Shown: positions 57,578 through 64,000 of the stretch, piece by piece
Numbering within the stretch: position 1 is the first letter of the stretch
How the letters are laid out: every line of letters starts with the position of its first letter
Assembly: GCA_948471205.1 (NCBI GenBank)
Contig: CAOKRT010000001.1
Coordinates: 256,308-320,307, forward strand
Reading direction: 5' to 3'
Source: an uncultured Oscillospiraceae bacterium
Lineage (GTDB): Bacteria > Bacillota > Clostridia > Oscillospirales > Acutalibacteraceae
Length of the DNA: 64,000 nt
Notes under the pieces: model-generated
The model's database searches: none
Seen by the model: only the letters and a program-made list of their open reading frames with translations
Told to the model about the DNA's origin: nothing
Position numbers and translations under genes: made by a program

Positions 57578-60199
57578 ATGGCAAAAGATCTGGCAAAACA
57601 GTACAACCCGAATGAGGTTGAAGACAGAACCTATAAATTCTGGTGTGACAACAAGTATTTTCATGCAGAGGTCAATCCCGATAAAAAGCCGTATACAATT
57701 GTTATTCCTCCGCCCAATATTACAGGGCAGCTTCACATGGGGCACGCCTTGGATGAAACACTGCAGGATATTCTGATAAGATGGCGCAGAATGCAGGGTT
57801 ACGAGGCGCTTTGGCTTCCGGGCACAGACCATGCGTCTATTGCAACCGAAGCAAAAATTGTTGAAGCCATGCGCAAAGAAGGTGTCAGCAAGGATGATTT
57901 GGGCAGGGACGGCTTTCTTGAAAGAGCATGGGACTGGAAAAATAAATACGGTTCCAGAATTGTGGAGCAGTTGAAAAAACTTGGCTCTTCCTGTGATTGG
58001 GACAGGGAACGCTTTACACTGGATGAGGGCTGTTCCAAAGCAGTTAACGAAGTGTTTGTAAAGCTTTATGATAAAGGGCTTATTTATCAGGGCAAAAGAA
58101 TGGTTAACTGGTGCCCGCACTGCAAAACCACCATTTCAGATGCAGAAGTGGAATATGAGGACCAGGCAGGTCATTTCTGGCATCTGAGATATCCTTTCGC
58201 AGATGGCAGCGGTTATCTTGAGCTTGCAACAACAAGACCGGAAACGCTTCTCGGAGATACGGCTGTTGCTGTGAATCCGAATGATGAACGGTATAAGCAT
58301 TTAGTCGGCAAAATGCTGGTTCTGCCGATTGTTCACCGTGAAATTCCTGTTGTGGCAGATGATTATGTTGATGTTGAATTCGGCACAGGTGTTGTAAAAA
58401 TCACACCTGCACACGATCCGAACGACTATGAGGTTGGTATGCGTCATAATCTGGAAATTATAGATGTTATGACAGATGACGGCCGTATTTCAGAGGGCTG
58501 GGGAAAATACAGCGGAATGGACCGCTATGAATGCCGTGCTGAAATTGTAAAGGACCTTGAAGCAGAGGGTGCATTATTTAAAATTGAAGATTACAGTCAT
58601 AATGTCGGCACCTGTTACAGATGTCATACTTCCATTGAACCAAGACTTTCAAAGCAGTGGTTTGTTAAAATGGATCCGCTTGCCGCACCTGCAATCAAGG
58701 CGGTAAAAGACGGCGAGGTTAAATTTGTTCCCGAAAGATTTGATAAAATTTATTTCCACTGGATGGAAAATATCAAGGATTGGTGCATTTCACGTCAGCT
58801 TTGGTGGGGGCACAGAATTCCTGCTTATTACTGTGAAGACTGCGGCGAGGTTATGGTTTCCAAAGAGGATGTGCATACATGTTCCAAATGCGGCAGTACG
58901 CACATTCATCAGGATGCCGATACACTTGATACATGGTTTTCTTCGGCACTTTGGCCGTTTTCCACACTTGGCTATCCCGAAAAAACACCTGAGCTTGATT
59001 ATTTCTATCCTACAAGCACACTTGTAACCGGTTATGATATTATCTTTTTCTGGGTTGCAAGAATGATTTTTTCTGCCATTGAACACACGGGTGAAGTGCC
59101 GTTTGATACAGTGCTTATACATGGTCTTGTTCGTGATGCGCAGGGCAGAAAAATGAGTAAATCACTTGGAAACGGTATTGATCCGCTTGAAATTATTGAT
59201 GAATACGGAGCAGACGCTCTTCGCTTTACGCTTGCAACGGGCAATTCCCCGGGAAATGATATGCGCTTTTCGGACGACAAGGTTAAGGCTTCGCGTAATT
59301 TTGCAAACAAGCTATGGAATGCCGCCCGCTTTGTGCTTATGTATCTTGGCGATGCGTATGATTATCAGGGAATTCCGCAGAATCTTGCAATTGAAGACAA
59401 GTGGATTATCAGCAAAATGAATTCTCTTGCAAAAGAAGTTACCGATAATCTTGAAAAGTTTGAACTTGGCATTGCCATTCAGAAACTTTACGATTTTATA
59501 TGGGATGTTTTTTGCGATTGGTATATTGAAATTGCAAAAATAAGACTTCAGAGCGGTGAAGGCGCAGAAACGGCAAAAGCAGTTCTTGTTTATGTTCTTA
59601 CAGATATATTAAAGCTGCTGCATCCGTTTATGCCGTTTATTACGGAAGAAATTTATCAGGCAATTCCGCATGATGCAGAATCCATTATGATTTCAAAATG
59701 GGTTGAATATGATGAAAGCCTTACTTTCTCTTCCGATGAAGCTGAAATGGAAAAAATCATGACTGCCATCCGTGCTATCCGCAACCGCAGAGCAGAAATG
59801 AATATTCCTCCAAGTAAAAAAGCATCTGTTTATATAGAAACCGCACTTGGCGATACCTTTGCTATGGGCGCAGAATTCATAAAAAGGCTGGCATCAGCAA
59901 ATGATGTTCAGGTTTCTTCTGATTTCAGCGGACTTGAAAATACCGTAACCATTATTACAGATGCTGCAAAAATATATATTCCTCTCGGCGAATTGGTAGA
60001 TTTTGAAGCCGAAAGAAAACGCCTTGAAAAAGAGATGGCTGCGGCACAGGATAAGCTTGATTTTATTAATAAAAAGCTGAATAATCCGGGCTTTGTAAAT
60101 AAAGCGCCCGAAAAGGTGGTTGCACAAAACAGGGAAGATGCGGCAAAACTTGAAGAGAAAATAGCAAATATTAAAAATTCTATTGATAATCTGGGTTAA
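57578..60199 (+). CDS. valS: Valyl-tRNA synthetase
   Basis: Class I synthetase of 873 residues that charges tRNA-Val. HIGH-type motif [14 protein letters not shown] (H53-A57) and [12 protein letters not shown] near residue 525 are intact. The editing (CP1) domain ([18 protein letters not shown]) lies in between, and the C-terminal coiled-coil arm ([23 protein letters not shown]) is the ValS hallmark. CAGGAG precedes ATG 57578. folC follows after 3 bp. Confidence 0.98.
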   Translation: MAKDLAKQYNPNEVEDRTYKFWCDNKYFHAEVNPDKKPYTIVIPPPNITGQLHMGHALDETLQDILIRWRRMQGYEALWLPGTDHASIATEAKIVEAMRKEGVSKDDLGRDGFLERAWDWKNKYGSRIVEQLKKLGSSCDWDRERFTLDEGCSKAVNEVFVKLYDKGLIYQGKRMVNWCPHCKTTISDAEVEYEDQAGHFWHLRYPFADGSGYLELATTRPETLLGDTAVAVNPNDERYKHLVGKMLVLPIVHREIPVVADDYVDVEFGTGVVKITPAHDPNDYEVGMRHNLEIIDVMTDDGRISEGWGKYSGMDRYECRAEIVKDLEAEGALFKIEDYSHNVGTCYRCHTSIEPRLSKQWFVKMDPLAAPAIKAVKDGEVKFVPERFDKIYFHWMENIKDWCISRQLWWGHRIPAYYCEDCGEVMVSKEDVHTCSKCGSTHIHQDADTLDTWFSSALWPFSTLGYPEKTPELDYFYPTSTLVTGYDIIFFWVARMIFSAIEHTGEVPFDTVLIHGLVRDAQGRKMSKSLGNGIDPLEIIDEYGADALRFTLATGNSPGNDMRFSDDKVKASRNFANKLWNAARFVLMYLGDAYDYQGIPQNLAIEDKWIISKMNSLAKEVTDNLEKFELGIAIQKLYDFIWDVFCDWYIEIAKIRLQSGEGAETAKAVLVYVLTDILKLLHPFMPFITEEIYQAIPHDAESIMISKWVEYDESLTFSSDEAEMEKIMTAIRAIRNRRAEMNIPPSKKASVYIETALGDTFAMGAEFIKRLASANDVQVSSDFSGLENTVTIITDAAKIYIPLGELVDFEAERKRLEKEMAAAQDKLDFINKKLNNPGFVNKAPEKVVAQNREDAAKLEEKIANIKNSIDNLG

Positions 60200-60202
60200 T
60201 CT

Positions 60203-61285
60203 ATGACGTATAATGAAGCATTGAATTTTATCGTTTCAAAGCAAAGCCTCGGCATTAAGCCGGGGCTTGAACGCATTTCTGCCCTGCTTGCAGAAATGGG
60301 AAATCCACAGAATGATTTAAAAATTATTCATATTGCAGGCACAAACGGCAAAGGCACGGCGGCAAATACAATTGCCGCATCGCTTACAGAAAACGGTTTT
60401 AAAACCGGCCTTTTTACATCTCCCTGGGTAACAGACTACAGAGAACAGATTCAGATTAACGGTGCATTTATTTCGGAAAAACATTTTGCCGAATATATAA
60501 ACCGTTATCAAAACGCAGATGCAACGGAATTTGAGCTTTTAACCGCTGTTATGTATAAATATTTTAAAGACAGCCATGTGGATTATGCTGTTATTGAATG
60601 CGGCATGGGCGGAGCAGGCGATGCGACCAATGTTGAAAATAGAAACATTTCTGTTATTACATCCGTTTCGCTTGACCATACGGCTTTTCTTGGCGGTACT
60701 GTTGAAAAAATTGCATATGAAAAGGCAGGCATCATCAAAGAAAACGGAATTTGTATTTTATATCCGAATTCCGAATGTGAATATATTTTTGAAAATGTTT
60801 GCAAAGAAAAAAACGCAAGGCTAATTAAGGTGAAAGAAACGGGCGATTGGTTTTTAAACAACCGTGCCGTTATAAGCGAAGCTTTAAAGTGTATTGCCGG
60901 TATTGAAGCGTTTACTGTTTGCGCACTGCCTGCAAGAAAAGAAAGAATCGGAAATATTCTGCTTGACGGAGGGCACAATCTTTCCGCCGCAAGGTATCTT
61001 GAAAGCAGTTTAACCGATCATGAAACGGCTGTTATAGGCATGATGGCAGATAAGGATATTGACGGATATCTTTCTGTTATTGCACCAAGGTGCAAAAAAA
61101 TTATCACAACAGTGCCCAACAATCCGCGCGCAGTTTCAGCAAAGGAACTAAAGAAAATTGCTGAAAAATACTGTGCGGATGTTACGGCAATCGATAATCC
61201 TGCCGAAGCTGTAAAGCAACAGGGCGTAACGCTTATTTGCGGTTCGTTTTTTCTTGCAAGGGATGTAAGAAAATATTTCATATAA
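60203..61285 (+). CDS. folC: Folylpolyglutamate synthase/dihydrofolate synthase, compact form
   Basis: FolC adds glutamates to folates. P-loop IIHIAGTNGKGTAANTIAASL, FTSPWVTDYREQIQINGAFIS, VIECGMGGAGDATNVEN and ITSVSLDHTAFLGGTVEKIAYEKAGIIKEN are all typical, and ILLDGGHNLSAARYL begins the C-terminal domain. At 360 residues it is about 60-70 shorter than usual, and the missing part lies between the mid-domain and the DGxHN motif. The valS-folC order is common in Firmicutes. Confidence 0.92.
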   Translation: MTYNEALNFIVSKQSLGIKPGLERISALLAEMGNPQNDLKIIHIAGTNGKGTAANTIAASLTENGFKTGLFTSPWVTDYREQIQINGAFISEKHFAEYINRYQNADATEFELLTAVMYKYFKDSHVDYAVIECGMGGAGDATNVENRNISVITSVSLDHTAFLGGTVEKIAYEKAGIIKENGICILYPNSECEYIFENVCKEKNARLIKVKETGDWFLNNRAVISEALKCIAGIEAFTVCALPARKERIGNILLDGGHNLSAARYLESSLTDHETAVIGMMADKDIDGYLSVIAPRCKKIITTVPNNPRAVSAKELKKIAEKYCADVTAIDNPAEAVKQQGVTLICGSFFLARDVRKYFI

Positions 61286-61318
61286 GCGAAGGCTGTCCTA
61301 AAATTCGATAAAAAATTT

Positions 61319-61360
61319 ATAACCGCTGTGCTACAATTTGGCATAGCGGTTAATTTTTTT
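61319..61360 (+). terminator. Terminator between folC and spoIIAA
   Basis: AACCGCTGTGC (61321-61331) pairs with GCATAGCGGTT (61341-61351, one bulge) followed by AATTTTTTT. The spoIIAA ribosome binding site follows directly, so the sporulation promoter should lie upstream of or within this hairpin. Confidence 0.8.
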
Positions 61361-61375
61361 CAAAGGAGTAGCTAA

Positions 61376-61693
61376 ATGGATGTAACAATTGAATCAAGCG
61401 GCAATCTGCTTGTAGCTTATCTTATAGGCGAACTGGATCATCACACTGCGGGCGCCGTGCGCGACAAAATTGATAATGCAATCAGTTTTAAAAAGCCGAA
61501 TCATTTAATTCTGGATTTTAAAAATATAACGTTTATGGATTCCAGCGGAATTGGGCTTGTAATGGGGAGATACCGGCTTATGCAAAGCCACAGGGGCAGT
61601 GTTGAAATAAGAAATGTTACCAAACAAACAAAAAAAATAATGGAGCTTGCCGGAATGGGCAGAATTGCGGTTATTAATGAACTAAAGGAGTAA
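61376..61693 (+). CDS. spoIIAA: Anti-sigma F factor antagonist SpoIIAA
   Basis: A 105-residue STAS-domain protein with the phosphorylatable serine in MDSSGIGLVMGRY (S56/S57). In its unphosphorylated form it binds SpoIIAB and frees sigma F in the forespore. AAAGGAG precedes the ATG. First gene of the classical spoIIAA-spoIIAB-sigF operon. Confidence 0.95.
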   Translation: MDVTIESSGNLLVAYLIGELDHHTAGAVRDKIDNAISFKKPNHLILDFKNITFMDSSGIGLVMGRYRLMQSHRGSVEIRNVTKQTKKIMELAGMGRIAVINELKE

Positions 61694-61697
61694 CAAA

Positions 61698-62126
61698 ATG
61701 AAAAATGAATTTAAATTAACGGTTGAAAGCAAAAGTGTTAACGAAAGCTTTGCAAGGGTTGTGGTTTCTGCTTTTGTAACGCCGCTTGACCCTACGCTGG
61801 AAGAACTGGCGGATTTGAAAACAGCGGTTTCCGAAGCTGTTACAAACTGCATTGTTCACGGTTATAAAGATACGGTGGGCAAAATTTACATAACAGGAAA
61901 AATTGCAGATGATACAGTTAAAATCATAATCCGTGATAAAGGTTGCGGAATTGATAATATTTCACAGGCAATGACACCACTTTTCACAACAGGCGAAGGC
62001 GACCGGGCTGGGCTTGGCTTTACTGTTATGGAAAGTTTTTGCGATAAAATTCTTGTTCGTTCAAAAGTAAACGGCGGCACAAGTGTAACACTGATAAAGA
62101 AAATCGAAGGCAAGGCAAAATGGTAA
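61698..62126 (+). CDS. spoIIAB: Anti-sigma F factor/serine kinase SpoIIAB
   Basis: A 142-residue GHKL-fold kinase: N box LKTAVSEAVTNCIVHGY, G1 box IIRDKGCGIDN and the lid/G2 region TTGEGDRAGLGFTVMESFCD. It holds sigma F inactive and phosphorylates SpoIIAA. It overlaps sigF by 7 bp. Confidence 0.96.
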   Translation: MKNEFKLTVESKSVNESFARVVVSAFVTPLDPTLEELADLKTAVSEAVTNCIVHGYKDTVGKIYITGKIADDTVKIIIRDKGCGIDNISQAMTPLFTTGEGDRAGLGFTVMESFCDKILVRSKVNGGTSVTLIKKIEGKAKW

Positions 62127-62779
62127 TTGATAAAAGATCACATATGATTGAAGAAAATATCGGTCTTGTGCATTCTGTTGCCAAGCGCTTTAAAGGCAGG
62201 GGTGTAGATTATGAAGATTTGTTTCAGTCAGGCTGTATAGGTCTTATAAAAGCTGTTGACCATTTTGATGAAACAAAAGGCTTTCAGTTTTCAACGTATG
62301 CTGTGCCTGTAATTATGGGCGAAATAAAACGGGTGTTTCGTGACGGCGGTGCTATAAAGGTGGGAAGAAGTCTCAAGGAAAAGTCTCTCAAAGCACAGGC
62401 ACTGCGGGACAGATTTCTGAAACGGGAGCTCAGGGAGCCGACCGTTTCGGAACTTGCCGACATGCTTGGGTGCGATGTGAATGAAACAGCAGAAATTCTT
62501 AATGTAATCAATCCTATGCTTTCCATTAATCAGTTTGGAGAGGACGGCAGTGCGGATTTTGATATTCCTGTTGACGATTCGGAAAATCTGTTTGACCGCT
62601 TGTCTCTTTCCCAGATTCTGGATACACTTGATTCGGAAGAAAAAAAGCTGATTGATTACCGCTTTTATAAAGGACAGACACAAACCGTTACCGCAAATTC
62701 CATGGGTATATCACAGGTGCAGGTTTCCAGAAAAGAAAAAGCCGTTCTCCGCAAGCTGCGGGAACGGCTGGATTGTTGA
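62120..62779 (+). CDS. sigF: Forespore sigma factor F
   Basis: A 219-residue sigma-70 family protein: region 2 (LVHSVAKRFKGRGVDYEDLFQSGCIGLIKAVDHFD, showing the DLFQSGCIGL core), region 3 (LREPTVSELADMLGCDV) and region 4 (QTQTVTANSMGISQVQVSRKEK). Operon context with spoIIAA and spoIIAB separates it from sigma G. It directs early forespore transcription. Confidence 0.96.
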   Translation: MVIDKRSHMIEENIGLVHSVAKRFKGRGVDYEDLFQSGCIGLIKAVDHFDETKGFQFSTYAVPVIMGEIKRVFRDGGAIKVGRSLKEKSLKAQALRDRFLKRELREPTVSELADMLGCDVNETAEILNVINPMLSINQFGEDGSADFDIPVDDSENLFDRLSLSQILDTLDSEEKKLIDYRFYKGQTQTVTANSMGISQVQVSRKEKAVLRKLRERLDC

Positions 62780-62787
62780 TATTTCGG

Positions 62788-62813
62788 GCAGAGGGAAATC
62801 CTCTGCTTTTTTG
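62788..62813. terminator. Terminator between sigF and metA (convergent)
   Basis: GCAGAGG and CCTCTGC pair around GAAAT, followed by TTTTTT on the plus strand. Confidence 0.88.
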
Positions 62814-63728
62814 TTAAAGATTATTTAAATCATAAGGTGTTTTCTGATATACGAAATAGTTAAGCCAGTTTGTAAATATCAGATTTCCTGCACTTTTCCA
62901 AATCATGTTCGGAACAAGGTTTATATCATTATTCGGAAAATAGTTTACCGGCTTTTCAATGGAAAGCCCTTTATTTAAATCTCTGAAATATTCCTTGGCA
63001 AGTGTGTCTCTGTCATACTCACTGTGACCTGTGATAAAGATATTACGGCATTCCATATCTGAAATGATATGGATTCCCGCCTTGTCACTGTAGGATATTA
63101 TTTGCAAATCTTTTATTTTCGCAATATCATTTGTATCCAAGTCCCATTCCCTTGAATGCGGAACATAGAAAACATCATCCAGTCCGCGCATAAGAGGATG
63201 CATAATATCAAGGCTTCTATGCTCAAAAACACCAAAGCGTTTTTTATCAAGCGAAACAGGGGATATGCCGTAATGATAGTAAAGCCCTGCAAAAGCGCCC
63301 CAGCAAAGATGCATTGTTGAATACACATTTGTTTTTGTCCATTCAAATATGTCTGCAAGCTCCTGCCAAAAATCAACATCCTCAAACTGAAAATCGGCAA
63401 GCGGTGCACCGGTGATAATCATTCCGTCATATTTGTTGTGCTTTATTTCATCAAATGTTTTATAAAATTTAAGCATATGTGCCTGTGATGTGTTTTTTGT
63501 TTTGTGTGTTGCAACCTGCAATAACTCTATATTAACCTGTAGCGGAGAATTGGACAGCAAACGCAGAAGCTGCGTTTCTGTTTCAATTTTTGTAGGCATT
63601 AAGTTAAGTATTATGATATCAAGAGGTCTTATATCCTGCATATCTGCCCTTTTATTGCTCATTACAAAAACATTCTCAAGTTCAAGGCTTTGTTTTGCCG
63701 GCAGTTCATTGTCAATTCTTATTGGCAT
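62814..63728 (-). CDS. metA: Homoserine O-acyltransferase (MetA family)
   Basis: MetA activates homoserine for methionine synthesis. The N-terminus MPIRIDNELPA, the nucleophile C142 in STMHLCWGAFAG, and H235/E237 in FITGHSEYD match the family, with length 304. The acyl-donor residue 111 is alanine (TGAPLA), whereas glycine goes with succinyl-CoA and glutamate with acetyl-CoA. The start at 63728 follows AGGAGGAAG; a 72-codon upstream extension is AT-rich noise. No SAM riboswitch is seen upstream. Confidence 0.93.
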   Translation of the reverse strand: MPIRIDNELPAKQSLELENVFVMSNKRADMQDIRPLDIIILNLMPTKIETETQLLRLLSNSPLQVNIELLQVATHKTKNTSQAHMLKFYKTFDEIKHNKYDGMIITGAPLADFQFEDVDFWQELADIFEWTKTNVYSTMHLCWGAFAGLYYHYGISPVSLDKKRFGVFEHRSLDIMHPLMRGLDDVFYVPHSREWDLDTNDIAKIKDLQIISYSDKAGIHIISDMECRNIFITGHSEYDRDTLAKEYFRDLNKGLSIEKPVNYFPNNDINLVPNMIWKSAGNLIFTNWLNYFVYQKTPYDLNNL

Positions 63729-63925
63729 TTTTCTTCCTCCTGAATATAATGTAATATTATATATTAAATTATATAATATATAGTAGAAATATCCTATAAC
63801 ATATATTATAAACGCCTGAATATATAATGAAATGATTATAACAAATAAAAATATCAATTGCAACTGAAAATTTTTAGTGAAAAAGACGAATTGAAAAAAA
63901 ATTCTATTTTTTATGAAAAAAGATG
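63729..63925. other. Very AT-rich intergenic region upstream of metA
   Basis: No gene or riboswitch is recognised. TA-rich runs near 63740-63785 could hold the metA promoter, but too many weak matches exist to choose one. Confidence 0.4.
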
Positions 63926-64000
63926 TTGACAATCGTAACTTCACGTGGTATTATTAACAAGCACTTTGCGAGGGGGACACGAAAGTGAAGGCCGAGAGAA
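63926..64000 (+). promoter_or_regulatory. Promoter and start of a structured leader cut by the window edge
   Basis: TTGACA (63926-63931), 17-bp spacer, TATTAT (63949-63954). The transcribed part includes CAC-GAAA-GTG (a GNRA hairpin, 63979-63988) within GC- and purine-rich sequence, unlike the AT-rich surroundings. It may be a riboswitch or other structured leader of the next gene; class not identifiable from 45 nt. Confidence 0.6.

Noticed and set aside
63729-63944. SAM riboswitch or N-terminal extension of MetA
   Set aside because: The region is almost pure AT with no SAM-I motifs. The extension lacks family similarity and the AGGAGG site marks the start at 63728.

Overview
This window comes from a low-GC, anaerobic, endospore-forming member of the Clostridia, most likely the Oscillospiraceae/Ruminococcaceae. 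This is inferred from gene content: sigK with a hydrophobic pro-sequence, ytfJ, dacF, spoIIAA-spoIIAB-sigF, a T-box before valS, ECF vitamin-transporter genes, the scpA-scpB-DUF2953-ytfJ-dacF-rluB order, and many TTG/GTG starts with AGGAGG-type ribosome binding sites. No search was run, so family names rest on recognising motifs.

Layout. 0-9 kb: two parvulin foldases (the first cut by the window edge), an orphan fumarase beta subunit, sigK, a candidate cis-regulatory RNA, a phosphodiesterase/MFS pair, a cation efflux protein, an FMN reductase-like protein and a kinase-like fragment. 9-22 kb: ruvCAB, glmM, a methyltransferase, ecfA1-ecfA2-ecfT, truA, DUF5711, cvpA-like, pgsA and a ClpE-like unfoldase. 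21.8-22.5 kb: six tRNA genes, including an aberrant second tRNA-Gly and a duplicated tRNA-Arg 3' end. 22.5-34.6 kb: uracil salvage (upp, uraA), a PutP-type symporter, and purine salvage (xpt, a BMP-type nucleoside ABC transporter, hpt). 34.7-45.2 kb: lipoprotein/response regulator/histidine kinase, then housekeeping and sporulation genes. 45.3-48.5 kb: a three-gene biotin-dependent carboxyltransferase operon. 48.5-53.8 kb: small membrane and secreted proteins and a GntR/ABC operon. 56.2-64 kb: DUF1292, an unusual transcript with minimal open reading frames, T-box-valS-folC, the sigF operon, metA, and a new promoter at the right edge.

The most unusual part is 54.06-55.91 kb. Three copies of a module are packed there. 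Each has a strong promoter (17-bp spacer) driving a roughly 80-nt two-hairpin RNA whose stems covary between copies. In two copies a short ribbon-helix-helix gene converges on that RNA, with its own promoter and paralogue-specific direct-repeat operator. Each copy also has a tandem array of 31-33-bp units carrying TTCGACA, the complement of the Spo0A-box heptamer TGTCGAA. A remnant of a type I hydrophobic toxin lies inside the island, and a probable 6S RNA flanks it. I do not recognise this combination as a described system and consider it the best candidate for novel biology here.
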